A program made the translations under genes and the position numbers. Below the pieces are notes generated by a model. It ran no database searches and was not told the origin of the DNA. It worked only from the letters and a program-made list of their open reading frames with translations. 17,414 nucleotides of DNA from Ruminococcaceae bacterium UBA5396 (GTDB lineage: Bacteria; Bacillota; Clostridia; Oscillospirales; Acutalibacteraceae), in NCBI GenBank assembly GCA_002410715.1, contig DHOG01000104.1:22067-39480 (forward strand). The letters are read 5' to 3'. Position 1 is the stretch's first letter. Each line of letters opens with the position of its first letter. This document shows positions 7,015 through 15,147 of this stretch, piece after piece.

Positions 7015-7896
7015 ATGATACCCCTGTTTCAAGAACGCCGCCAGAGGCTGACGCGGTTCAAGGCATTGCGCCCAAGGCCGATAAAACGCACAGCTTCTGC
7101 GCCGGAGGGGCTCTTTACCCGCTGCCCTGATTGTAAGCAGGATTTTCTGTCCGATCAGGTTGCCGCAAATTTTTATGTCTGTCCCGGCTGCGGTTATCAT
7201 ATAAAGCTTACCGCCCAGGGACGACTTAAAATGATTGCCGACAAAGGCAGTATCCGTGAGCTTAATGCCGGCCTGTATACAACCGAAAATCTGGACTTTC
7301 CCGGCTATTCCGAAAAACTGACTTCATTGCAAGCCTCAACCGGACTGAAAGAGGCGGTTATCACAGGTGTTTGCACCGTTGAAGGACAAAGCACGGTAAT
7401 TGCTGTCATGGACAGCCGCTTTTTGATGGGCAGTATGGGCAGTGTTGTGGGCGAAAAGGTTTCCCGTGCAGTAGAATACGCAACAAAAAGGCGGCTGCCG
7501 ATTATAATATTTACCGCTTCGGGGGGAGCCAGAATGCAGGAAGGCATTGTATCGCTGATGCAGATGGCAAAAACCAGCAACGCCTTGGCAAGACATCACA
7601 AGGCCGGCCTTTTATATATTTCCTGCCTCACCCACCCCACAACCGGCGGCGTGACCGCAAGCTTCGCTTCACTGGGCGATATTATTCTGGCCGAGCCGCG
7701 CGCCCTCATCGGATTTGCTGGTCCCCGGGTAATCGAGCAAACCATAAGACAGACTCTGCCGGAAGGCTTTCAGCGTGCCGAGTTTTTGCTGGAGCATGGA
7801 TTTGTGGATCAGATTGTTGAGCGGCATGCGCTTCGCAGTACACTGGGCAGCCTTTTACGACTTCACGCCCCCTCGTCAAAAAGCTTTCACAAATAA
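7015..7896 (+). CDS. accD: Acetyl-CoA carboxylase, carboxyltransferase subunit beta
   Basis: A 293-residue beta subunit of the carboxyltransferase, which with AccA moves CO2 from carboxybiotin to acetyl-CoA to give malonyl-CoA. An N-terminal zinc ribbon is formed by C37, C40, C56 and C59 (CPDC and CPGC). The carboxyltransferase core of the crotonase-like fold follows, with IIIFTASGGARMQEGIVSLM and LTHPTTGGVTASFASLGD. The ATG at 7015 is chosen because AGAAAGGA (6995-7002) lies 12 bases upstream; a TTG at 7003 in the same frame abuts this site and would be too close. The gene is 86 bases after accC and 79 before accA. Confidence 0.95.
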   Translation: MIPLFQERRQRLTRFKALRPRPIKRTASAPEGLFTRCPDCKQDFLSDQVAANFYVCPGCGYHIKLTAQGRLKMIADKGSIRELNAGLYTTENLDFPGYSEKLTSLQASTGLKEAVITGVCTVEGQSTVIAVMDSRFLMGSMGSVVGEKVSRAVEYATKRRLPIIIFTASGGARMQEGIVSLMQMAKTSNALARHHKAGLLYISCLTHPTTGGVTASFASLGDIILAEPRALIGFAGPRVIEQTIRQTLPEGFQRAEFLLEHGFVDQIVERHALRSTLGSLLRLHAPSSKSFHK

Positions 7897-7975
7897 TATA
7901 AGCTGTAGGAAGTAGAACGAGTAACATTTGATTAACCCCATTCAGTAATCGACATGTGGAAAGGTATTGGTTTTT

Positions 7976-8902
7976 ATGTCTTTGCAGGAAGCGGAGGATC
8001 GTATCCGTCAGCTGGATGCCGAGATTTCTGACACCGACGATAAGGAACGCCGCAAAAAGCTGCAGCACGAGAAAAACAGCCTGTTGGCCGAAGCATACGG
8101 AAGCATCAGCAGCTACGACCGGGTTTATCTCGCGCGAAAAAGCACCCGTCCCGGCGTTCGTGATTATATAGACCGCATATTTACCGACTTTTTTGAAATG
8201 CATGGTGACCGGCTTATGCGGGATGATCCCGCCATCATCGGCGGGATTGCAAGTCTGGACGGCTTGTCGGTCACCGTAATTGGACATCTGAAGGGTAAAA
8301 CACTTGATGAAAACCTAAAATGTAATTTCGGGATGCCCAATCCCGAGGGCTACCGCAAAGCGCTGCGGCTGATGAAGCAAGCCGAAAAGTTCCGCCGTCC
8401 CATTATTTCATTTATTGATACCCCCGGCGCATATCCGGGCCTTGAATCCGAGATGCACGGACAGGGCGAGGCAATTGCCCGCAATCTCATGGAGATGGGA
8501 ACACTGACCGTGCCGATTATCTCTGTTGTAATCGGTGAGGGCGGCAGCGGCGGCGCTTTGGCGCTGTCGGTTGCCGATCGCATTTGGATGCTGGAAAACT
8601 CGGTATATTCGATCTTATCCCCCGAGGGCTTTGCGTCCATCCTGTGGAAGGATGCTTCACGAGCGCGAGAGGCGGCAGATTTGATGAAGCTCACGGCTTA
8701 TGATTTATACGATCGGGGGATTGTTGACCGATTGTTCGGCGAGCCGGCAGCAGGACTCAATGAAAAGTCTCGGTCGATTTATGAGAGAATGAAGAATGCG
8801 CTGCTCCAAGAGCTTTCGGTTTTGATGAAACTCAGCGGACGCAGCCTTGTTGAGCAACGATATAAAAAATATCGGGGCATCGGCGACTGCTCGCCTAAGT
8901 AA
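7976..8902 (+). CDS. accA: Acetyl-CoA carboxylase, carboxyltransferase subunit alpha
   Basis: A 308-residue alpha subunit of the carboxyltransferase, partner of AccD in an alpha2-beta2 complex. Residues 1-40 are a charged helix (SLQEAEDRIRQLDAEI). The core shows RPGVRDYIDRIF, FIDTPGAYPG (146-155) and GEGGSGGALAL (187-197), the oxyanion and CoA-binding glycine loops of the family. The ATG at 7976 lies 11 bases after GGAAAGG; a TTG at 7967 is nearer but would leave only 2 bases. Length and motifs are those of stand-alone AccA (E. coli 319), so this is not the fused type. It closes the acc block, and fabH follows after 22 bases. Confidence 0.96.
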   Translation: MSLQEAEDRIRQLDAEISDTDDKERRKKLQHEKNSLLAEAYGSISSYDRVYLARKSTRPGVRDYIDRIFTDFFEMHGDRLMRDDPAIIGGIASLDGLSVTVIGHLKGKTLDENLKCNFGMPNPEGYRKALRLMKQAEKFRRPIISFIDTPGAYPGLESEMHGQGEAIARNLMEMGTLTVPIISVVIGEGGSGGALALSVADRIWMLENSVYSILSPEGFASILWKDASRAREAADLMKLTAYDLYDRGIVDRLFGEPAAGLNEKSRSIYERMKNALLQELSVLMKLSGRSLVEQRYKKYRGIGDCSPK

Positions 8903-8924
8903 GGACGCGGAAAGGGACAATTAT

Positions 8925-9875
8925 ATGAACGGCATTACAATCTGTGGAACAGGCTCGGCGGTTCCTGAAAATATCATGACCAATGAGGATTTAACAAAGC
9001 TGGTGGATACCAATGATGAATGGATTTCCAGTCGTACAGGCATAAAAAGCCGCCGCATCGCAACCACCGAAACAACCACCGGATTGGCGGCGGCGGCTGC
9101 CAGGCAGGCAATCCAAAACAGCGGGATTCGCCCTCAGGATATCGGACTGCTGATTGTCGCCACCTTTACTCCCGATAACTTTACGCCTTCGGTTGCCTGT
9201 ATGGTGCAAAGAGAGCTTGGTCTGAATGACGTTAGCATGGCGGCATTTGACCTCAACGCAGCCTGCAGCGGATTTATCTATTCGCTGGTTGCAGCGGGCG
9301 GAATGCTTGCATCCATGCCGGAGAAATACGGGCTTGTAATCGGCGCAGAGGTGGTGTCCCGCACCATCGATTATACCGACCGTGGCACCTGTATTCTTTT
9401 TGGCGATGGTGCGGGAGCGGCAGTAATAAAGCACAAGGGGAACGCACGCCTGTTTGGCTATCTTGATGCCAAAGGCGATGATGAGATCCTATGTGCTAAG
9501 AGTGCCGACAAAACAGCCTATATGCCCCAAAAGCTGTCCATGAACGGACGGGACGTTTACCAGTTTGCAGTCGAGATTGTGCCTCGCTGTATTCAGAATG
9601 TTTTGGATCAGGCAGACTGTACCCTTGACGACATCCGTTATGTAGTCTGCCATCAGGCAAACTCGCGGATTATCACCACGGCAGCCGAGCGGATGGGCGC
9701 CAGTCCCGGACAGTTTGTTCAAAATATTGAAACCTATGGCAACACCTCGGCAGCCAGTATCCCGATCTTGCTGGATGAGCTGAACCGTGGCGGCAAGCTG
9801 TCACGGGGGGACAGGATCATCATGGCAGGCTTTGGCGGCGGACTCACCTGGGGCGCTGTAATGCTGGAATGGTGA
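8925..9875 (+). CDS. fabH: Beta-ketoacyl-ACP synthase III
   Basis: A 316-residue initiating condensing enzyme that joins an acyl-CoA primer to malonyl-ACP. The thiolase-fold catalytic triad is visible: C114 in NAACSGFIYSL, H243 in VCHQANSRI and N273 in YGNTSAASIP. The C-terminal GFGGGLTWGAVML is the usual FabH end. The start at 8925 has GGAAAGGG about 7 bases upstream; an in-frame ATG at 8847 lies inside accA and is not used. FabH of Firmicutes may accept straight or branched primers; the sequence alone does not tell which. It is the first gene of the fab block and is translated in close coupling to accA. Confidence 0.96.
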   Translation: MNGITICGTGSAVPENIMTNEDLTKLVDTNDEWISSRTGIKSRRIATTETTTGLAAAAARQAIQNSGIRPQDIGLLIVATFTPDNFTPSVACMVQRELGLNDVSMAAFDLNAACSGFIYSLVAAGGMLASMPEKYGLVIGAEVVSRTIDYTDRGTCILFGDGAGAAVIKHKGNARLFGYLDAKGDDEILCAKSADKTAYMPQKLSMNGRDVYQFAVEIVPRCIQNVLDQADCTLDDIRYVVCHQANSRIITTAAERMGASPGQFVQNIETYGNTSAASIPILLDELNRGGKLSRGDRIIMAGFGGGLTWGAVMLEW

Positions 9876-9939
9876 TGGGCAATCAAATCGAATTACGGCG
9901 AATCAATTCAATTAACCGGAAAGGCTTGGTCATTTCAAC

Positions 9940-10893
9940 ATGAGTAGTGTGAACAACAAAATCACGGAGATTCTGGGCACAAAGTACCCGCTGATTCAGG
10001 GCGGCATGGCCAATATAGGAACAGGTGCTTTTGCGGCAGCGGTATCAAATGCGGGGGCGCTGGGACTGATTGCTGCAGGCGGGATGGATACAGCCGCCCT
10101 CAAAAAGAATATAGACGAATGCCGCAGTCTGACCGATAAGCCCTTCGGCGTAAATATCATGCTGATGAACCCCGAAGCTGCCCAAATGGCGCAGCTTGTC
10201 ATAGACGAGCATATCCCGGTGGTAACTACCGGTGCCGGCAACCCTGCCCGCTTTATCCCCGCATGGAAAGCGGCGGGGATTCGCGTTCTGCCGGTTGTTC
10301 CCTCGGTTGCACTTGGAATCAGGCTGGAACGTGCCGGGGTTGACGCACTGATAGTCGAGGGCGCCGAATCCGGCGGTCATATCGGCGAATTGACAACCAT
10401 GGCGCTTGTACCGCAGGTTGTTGATGCGGTTGATATTCCTGTCATTGCGGCAGGAGGTATTGCGGACGGACGTCAGCTTCTTGCCGCGTTTGCTCTGGGT
10501 GCCGGCGGTGTTCAGGTGGGCACCTGTCTTTTGGTGTCCGAGGAATGCCCCATTCATGAAAACTATAAGCAGGCGGTTCTGAACGCACGGGATACCGATA
10601 CCACCGTAACAGGGCGGATTGCAGGCGTGCCTGTACGAATTTTGAAAAATAAAATGGCGCGGGAGTATATAAGGCGTGAAAAAGAAGGCGCAGACAAAAT
10701 GGAGCTGGAACAATATACGCTGGGTTCTTTGCGCCGCGCGGTTTTTGACGGTGACGTCGATAACGGGTCGCTGATGGCGGGACAGGTCGCCGGAATGTGC
10801 AACCGCATCCGTCCGATCTCCGAGGTCATAGAGGATCTGTTTGCGGGTTATGCTTCGGTCTATCAATCCCTGCCTCCAAAGCTGAGTGAATAA
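9940..10893 (+). CDS. fabK: Enoyl-ACP reductase II (FabK), FMN-dependent
   Basis: A 317-residue FMN-dependent TIM-barrel enzyme that reduces the trans-2-enoyl-ACP double bond, the last step of each FAS-II cycle; it replaces FabI. The protein lines up along its length with FabK of Streptococcus pneumoniae as I recall it: ITEILGTKYPLIQGGMA, KPFGVNIMLMNP, VVTTGAGNP, VVPSVALG, GHIGELTTM with the key His at H147, DIPVIAAGGIADG, GGVQVGT and GSLMAGQVAGM. The ATG at 9940 is the only reasonable start, but GGAAAGG lies 15 bases upstream, an unusually long spacing compared with the other genes of the cluster. The downstream gene is a second member of the same superfamily. Confidence 0.93.
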   Translation: MSSVNNKITEILGTKYPLIQGGMANIGTGAFAAAVSNAGALGLIAAGGMDTAALKKNIDECRSLTDKPFGVNIMLMNPEAAQMAQLVIDEHIPVVTTGAGNPARFIPAWKAAGIRVLPVVPSVALGIRLERAGVDALIVEGAESGGHIGELTTMALVPQVVDAVDIPVIAAGGIADGRQLLAAFALGAGGVQVGTCLLVSEECPIHENYKQAVLNARDTDTTVTGRIAGVPVRILKNKMAREYIRREKEGADKMELEQYTLGSLRRAVFDGDVDNGSLMAGQVAGMCNRIRPISEVIEDLFAGYASVYQSLPPKLSE

Positions 10894-10945
10894 GTGGCTT
10901 TTAGTATGGCCGGAGCAAGCAACGGCGCGGAAAGGCATGATATAA

Positions 10946-12007
10946 ATGAAAAGCGTTTTAATTAAGGATAAATGGCTGGACAGTCCGGTGATTCAAGGCG
11001 GCATGGGAATAGGCGTGTCTCTCGGAAATCTTGCGGGACATGTCGCCGCAAACGGAGGGATGGGTGTCATTTCAGGGGCAAATCCGGGATATCGCCAACC
11101 TGATTTTGCCAAGAACAGGCGGGAAGCCAATCGGCGGGCATTGATTGCTGAAATCCGCAAGGCAAAGGAACTATCAAACGGGCGCGGCATGGTTGCCGTC
11201 AACATCATGGTGGCGCTGAATGACGGAGAAGATTTGGCAAGAGTCGCCGCGCAACAAGGCGCCGATGCCGTTATCGGCGGCGCGGGACTGCCGCTGTCTC
11301 TGCCCTCCCTCGTAGAAGGCACAAAAACCGCAATCGCGCCCATTGTATCATCGGCAAAAGCCGCCTCTCTTATCTGCCGTTCATGGAAAAAACATTATGG
11401 CGTGCTGCCGGATTTTCTTGTTGTTGAGGGAAGTGAGGCCGGGGGACATCTCGGTTTCTCTTCTGATGAGCTGTCAAATCATTTGGCGTGCCCGCTGGAT
11501 CAGATTGTTTTGGAGGTGATGGAGACCATCATCCCCTTTGAAGCCGAAAAGGGAGGCTCCATTCCTGTGTTTGCGGCAGGCGGCATCTACAGCTCGGAGG
11601 ACATCCGGCATATGCTCTCACTCGGAACCTCCGGCGTGCAGATTGCCACCCGCTTTATTGCCACCCATGAATGCGACGCGTCGCCGGAATATAAACAGGC
11701 GTATATCAACGCCAAAAAGGAAGATATCGTGATTGTAAAAAGTCCGGTGGGCATGCCGGGACGGGCGCTTCGTTCTCCTCTGATTGAGCGGCTGGAATTG
11801 GGGCAGAGCCAGCCTGTAAAAAGCTGTGGCAACTGTCTGCGCCCCTGTGATCCCGCCAAAACCCCCTATTGCATAACCGGCGCGCTGACTGCGGCGGCGA
11901 GGGGGGACTGGGAAAACGGACTGTTTTTCTGCGGCAGCAATGCATACAAACTGGACGAAATTCTATCGGTCAAAGAGTTGATGGCACAGCTGACCGAGAA
12001 GGTTTAA
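10946..12007 (+). CDS. FabK/nitronate monooxygenase-family flavoprotein with C-terminal Cys cluster
   Basis: A 353-residue FMN-type TIM barrel related to, but clearly diverged from, the FabK just upstream. Shared motifs are SPVIQGGMGIGVS (13-25), VVEGSEAGGHLG with H168, PVFAAGGIYSSEDI (207-220) and SGVQIATRFI. It lacks FabK's TTGAGNP pattern and has extra residues. A C-terminal cluster C294, C297, C301 and C309 (CGNCLRPCDPAKTPYC) may bind a metal or an Fe-S centre, which is inference. The family includes nitronate monooxygenases and UfaA of Neisseria gonorrhoeae, reported to be needed for anaerobic unsaturated fatty acid synthesis. Given its place in a FAS-II cluster without fabA or fabM, a UfaA-like role is attractive but unproven. 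It could instead be a second enoyl reductase. The start has GGAAAGG about 9 bases upstream. Confidence 0.85.
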   Translation: MKSVLIKDKWLDSPVIQGGMGIGVSLGNLAGHVAANGGMGVISGANPGYRQPDFAKNRREANRRALIAEIRKAKELSNGRGMVAVNIMVALNDGEDLARVAAQQGADAVIGGAGLPLSLPSLVEGTKTAIAPIVSSAKAASLICRSWKKHYGVLPDFLVVEGSEAGGHLGFSSDELSNHLACPLDQIVLEVMETIIPFEAEKGGSIPVFAAGGIYSSEDIRHMLSLGTSGVQIATRFIATHECDASPEYKQAYINAKKEDIVIVKSPVGMPGRALRSPLIERLELGQSQPVKSCGNCLRPCDPAKTPYCITGALTAAARGDWENGLFFCGSNAYKLDEILSVKELMAQLTEKV

Positions 12008-12036
12008 TTTTTTTCTGAAAGGACACAATTCCTATA

Positions 12037-12978
12037 ATGAAATTAGGTTTTTTATTTGCCGGACAGGGCAGTCAGGCCGTAGGTATGGGGAAATCACTAT
12101 ATGACAGCTATCCCGAGGCAAGATCGGTTTTTGACAATGCCTCGCTAGATTTTAATTTGAAGGATGTATGCTTTAACGGTCCCGCAGAGCTGCTGAATCA
12201 GACCGCATATACCCAGCCCTGCATGGTAGCCGTTGCAATTGCGGCAACCCGTGTGCTGGCGCAGCGAGGGATTGTTCCCGATATGGCGGCCGGCTTAAGT
12301 CTGGGTGAGTATTCGGCACTTTATGCCGCCGGTGTGTTTGACGAACAGACAGTGCTGTCCATCACCCGCCTGCGGGGACAGGCTATGGAGCAGGCGGTAC
12401 AGGGAATGGGCGGCAAAATGGCGGCGGTGCTTGGTCTGGACAGAAACACCCTGCAGCAAGCCTGCAGCGATTCCTCCGACTTGGGCGTGGTTCAAATCGC
12501 AAACTACAATTGCCCCGGTCAAATGGTGATTGGCGGACAGGCGGCAGCGGTTGACAAAGCGTCACAGCTTGCCCTTGCCCGGGGAGCAAGACGGGTACTG
12601 CCCCTGAATGTCAGCGGCCCGTTTCATACAGAGCTGCTTGCCCCCGCCGCCCAAAAGCTGTCTTTTGCGCTAAAGAATATTGTAATCAACCAGCCCAGAA
12701 TCCCCGTGGTTTTCAATACAACTGCCCGGGAGTTCGGGGCGGATGAAACCATTGCCGACCTTTTGACACGTCAGGTAATGTCGCCTGTCTATTTTGAGGA
12801 TAGCATTGGCGCAATGGAGCGGGCGGGGGTTACGGTGATGATTGAAATCGGCCCCGGCAAGGTTTTGAGCGGGTTTGTCCGCAAGACCTGTCCTTCGGTC
12901 AAGGTTCTGACGGTGGAGGATGCCGCAACACTGGAAGCCGCTGTTTCTATGTTACACGTTTTAGATGGAAAGGAATGA
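12037..12978 (+). CDS. fabD: Malonyl-CoA:ACP transacylase
   Basis: A 313-residue transacylase that moves malonate from CoA to ACP for chain elongation. The N-terminal GFLFAGQGSQAVGMGK is the family signature. The nucleophile is S88 in AGLSLGEYSAL and the partner His is H197 in SGPFHTELL. YNCPGQMVIGG (157-167) is another conserved segment, and the C-terminal IEIGPGKVLSGFVRKT matches the usual end. The gene is 29 bases after the second FabK-like gene, with CTGAAAGG upstream of the ATG. Its TGA lies 4 bases before the fabG ATG, and the fabG ribosome binding site is inside its last codons, so the two are translationally coupled. Confidence 0.97.
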   Translation: MKLGFLFAGQGSQAVGMGKSLYDSYPEARSVFDNASLDFNLKDVCFNGPAELLNQTAYTQPCMVAVAIAATRVLAQRGIVPDMAAGLSLGEYSALYAAGVFDEQTVLSITRLRGQAMEQAVQGMGGKMAAVLGLDRNTLQQACSDSSDLGVVQIANYNCPGQMVIGGQAAAVDKASQLALARGARRVLPLNVSGPFHTELLAPAAQKLSFALKNIVINQPRIPVVFNTTAREFGADETIADLLTRQVMSPVYFEDSIGAMERAGVTVMIEIGPGKVLSGFVRKTCPSVKVLTVEDAATLEAAVSMLHVLDGKE

Positions 12979-12982
12979 TTCT

Positions 12983-13732
12983 ATGTCGGGTCAGTCAGAT
13001 AAAAAAACCGCTATTATCACCGGAGGAAGCCGTGGAATCGGTCAGGCTGTATGTCTGGAGCTTGCAAAAAAGGGTATGGATCTTGTAATCAACTATGCCG
13101 GGAATCATGAGGCCGCCCAAATCACCAAGCAGTTGTGCGAGGAGCTGGGTGCAGCGGTTGTTCTGGTTCAGGGAGACGTATCCCGCACCGAGGATTGTGA
13201 AGCCTTGTTTGCCGCCGCTTCCCAACAGTTCGGCAAGATCGATATTCTTGTGAACAATGCAGGCATCACCCGGGATAATCTGATTATCCGCATGAGCGGG
13301 GAGGATTTTGACAGGGTAATCGATGTCAATTTAAAAGGCACATGGAACTGCATGAAGCTGGCTGCCCGTATCATGATGAAACAGCGTTCCGGACGGATTA
13401 TCAACCTCTCTTCGGTTGTGGGGGTTGCGGGCAATGCGGGACAGACCAATTATGCTGCCAGCAAGGCGGGGGTAATTGGTTTGACCAAATCCCTGGCAAG
13501 AGAGCTTGCCGGCCGCGGCGTTACCGTAAACGCAGTCGCCCCCGGCTATATCGAGACCGATATGACCTCCACACTAAGCGAAGAAATTAAAGCCATGGTG
13601 CAAAACAGTATCCCCATGCGCAGGATGGGCCAAAGCAGTGATGTGGCATCACTCGTCGCCTTTCTGGCAGGTAACGATTCGGGCTATATCACCGGTCAGG
13701 TTATCCATGTCGATGGCGGCATGGTTATGTAG
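12983..13732 (+). CDS. fabG: 3-oxoacyl-ACP reductase
   Basis: A 249-residue short-chain dehydrogenase that reduces 3-ketoacyl-ACP with NADPH. The cofactor loop is GGSRGIG (14-20); NNAG (91-94) and the catalytic tetrad N116, S144, Y157 and K161 (NLSSVVG and NYAASKAG) are all present. The C-terminal GYITGQVIHVDGG is typical of FabG. The ATG at 12983 is chosen over one at 12965, which lies inside fabD and overlaps the ribosome binding site GGAAAGGA at 12967-12974. Position between fabD and fabF supports a fatty acid role rather than another SDR function. Confidence 0.96.
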   Translation: MSGQSDKKTAIITGGSRGIGQAVCLELAKKGMDLVINYAGNHEAAQITKQLCEELGAAVVLVQGDVSRTEDCEALFAAASQQFGKIDILVNNAGITRDNLIIRMSGEDFDRVIDVNLKGTWNCMKLAARIMMKQRSGRIINLSSVVGVAGNAGQTNYAASKAGVIGLTKSLARELAGRGVTVNAVAPGYIETDMTSTLSEEIKAMVQNSIPMRRMGQSSDVASLVAFLAGNDSGYITGQVIHVDGGMVM

Positions 13733-13779
13733 GAAATGCTAAGTAAAAACAAAATACAGGTCAGAAAGGATATCTTACT

Positions 13780-15012
13780 ATGAAAAGACGCGTGGTGGTG
13801 ACCGGAATGGGCGCAATTACGCCGATTGGCAACACATTAGAGGACATGTGGGCGGGCGTAAAGGCAGGGCGCTGTGGGATTGATTTTATTACCCAGTTTG
13901 ATACATCTCATTTTAAAGTGAAAATTGCCGCCGAGGTGAAAAACGCAAATATTGAAGAGCGAATGGATAAGCGTGCCGCCAAGCGTATGGATCGTTTCTC
14001 TCAGTTTGCCATAATCGCCGCCAAGGAGGCCTATATTCAATCAGAGCTTGAAAACGCTGAAATAGACCGTAACCGTTTCGGGGTGCAGGTTTCCTCGGGA
14101 ATCGGCGGACTGGCTACCATTGAAAGGGAGCATTCCAAAGCCCTCGAAAAGGGGTTTGACCGCATCTCCCCGTTTTTTGTTCCCATGAATATCGTCAATC
14201 TTGCGGCAGGCAATGTGGCGATTGAGCTGGGTGCGCGGGGCATGTGCTCCTGCGTCGTAACCGCCTGTGCGGGGGGAACCAATGCCATTGGAGATGCGTT
14301 CCGCCACATCCGTGACGGCTATGCCGAGATTATGATGGCGGGAGGCGCCGAAGCGTCTATTACACCCATCGGCATCGGCGGCTTTTCGGCGCTGCGTGCG
14401 TTGTGTGAAAGCAACCAGCCCGCCCGCGCGTCAATTCCATTTGATAAGGAGCGAAGCGGTTTTGTTATGGGCGAGGGTGCAGGCATGATGGTTCTGGAGG
14501 AATATGAACATGCCAAGGCTCGCGGCGCCAAGATTTTGGCTGAAATTGTGGGCTACGGCGCAACCTGTGACGCCCATCACATGACCGCCCCCAGTCCTGA
14601 CGGAGCCGGCGCCGCCGCCGCAATAAAGCAGGCTGTTTCGGATGCGGGCATCCAGCCCCAGCAGATTGGATATATCAATGCTCACGGCACCTCCACGCCC
14701 CTCAATGACTCGATTGAAACCACAGCAGTCAAATCGGCTTTCGGGGAGCATGCAGCCAAACTTGCGGTCAGCTCCACCAAAGCCATGACCGGACACATGC
14801 TGGGAGCAAGCGGGGCGGTTGAGGCGGTCATCACCGCCAAGGCCGTCGGCGAGGGATACCTCCCTGCCACAATCAATTACTGCACCCCTGACCCCGAATG
14901 TGACCTTGATATAGTACCCAACAAGGGCAGGGCAAGTGAATTTGAATATGCCATGTCCAATTCCCTCGGTTTCGGGGGACATAACGCATCGATTATATTC
15001 CGGAAGTATTAG
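13780..15012 (+). CDS. fabF: Beta-ketoacyl-ACP synthase II
   Basis: A 410-residue elongating condensing enzyme that adds malonyl-ACP to the growing acyl-ACP. The triad is C163 in TACAGGTNAIGDAFR, H302 in NAHGTSTPLNDSIE and H339 in TGHMLGASGAVEA, with the conserved K334. The residues after the nucleophile are Ala-Gly-Gly, whereas Ala-Ser-Gly or Ala-Thr-Gly is commoner; small residues fit there, so activity should be kept. A ribosome binding site AGAAAGGA lies 10 bases upstream of the ATG. It is the only elongating ketosynthase in the window, as is usual in Firmicutes. A 135-base structured spacer separates it from fabZ. Confidence 0.97.
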   Translation: MKRRVVVTGMGAITPIGNTLEDMWAGVKAGRCGIDFITQFDTSHFKVKIAAEVKNANIEERMDKRAAKRMDRFSQFAIIAAKEAYIQSELENAEIDRNRFGVQVSSGIGGLATIEREHSKALEKGFDRISPFFVPMNIVNLAAGNVAIELGARGMCSCVVTACAGGTNAIGDAFRHIRDGYAEIMMAGGAEASITPIGIGGFSALRALCESNQPARASIPFDKERSGFVMGEGAGMMVLEEYEHAKARGAKILAEIVGYGATCDAHHMTAPSPDGAGAAAAIKQAVSDAGIQPQQIGYINAHGTSTPLNDSIETTAVKSAFGEHAAKLAVSSTKAMTGHMLGASGAVEAVITAKAVGEGYLPATINYCTPDPECDLDIVPNKGRASEFEYAMSNSLGFGGHNASIIFRKY

Positions 15013-15022
15013 TAATCCAAGC

Positions 15023-15123
15023 CTGTGGTCAGGCTCATTGATTTTGGCGGAACGGGAAATCCGTGTCCCCTAGTAGGGCAAGGGCTCTGCTCTTGCCTTT
15101 TAACTGCATAATACAGACCACAG
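15023..15123. repeat. Structured spacer between fabF and fabZ with outer inverted repeat
   Basis: CTGTGGTC at 15023-15030 and GACCACAG at 15116-15123 form an outer 8-bp inverted repeat around about 85 bases. Inside are three potential hairpins: GCCTG/CAGGC (from 15021), ACGG/CCGT (about 15052-15064) and GGCAAGGGC/GCTCTTGCC (15077-15097). The last is followed by TTTTAA and could slow or partly stop transcription before fabZ. The spacer holds no gene. Confidence 0.5.
15074..15097 (+). repeat. Short palindromic repeat, copy 1 (TAGGGCAAGGGCTC-type)
   Basis: TAGGGCAAGGGCTCTGCTCTTGCC is present here (15074-15097) and again at 16813-16836 with only two differences. The unit folds as a 9-bp stem with one G-T pair and a 3-base loop. 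Two near-identical copies in short intergenic spacers suggest a dispersed REP-like element in this genome. Confidence 0.6.
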
Positions 15124-15147
15124 TTTAATAGGAAAGGGCGTATCACC

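Noticed and set aside
6933..7130. Plus-strand open frame between accC and accD
   Set aside because: It overlaps the accD start region in another frame, has no ribosome binding site and encodes a low-information peptide.
8847..8924. Upstream ATG for fabH inside accA
   Set aside because: The ATG at 8925 begins the usual FabH N-terminus (ITICGTGSAVPE) and has GGAAAGGG upstream.
10045..10938. Long minus-strand open frame of 297 codons opposite fabK
   Set aside because: It is a shadow of a GC-biased coding gene: the plus strand is unmistakably FabK, and the antisense product resembles nothing.
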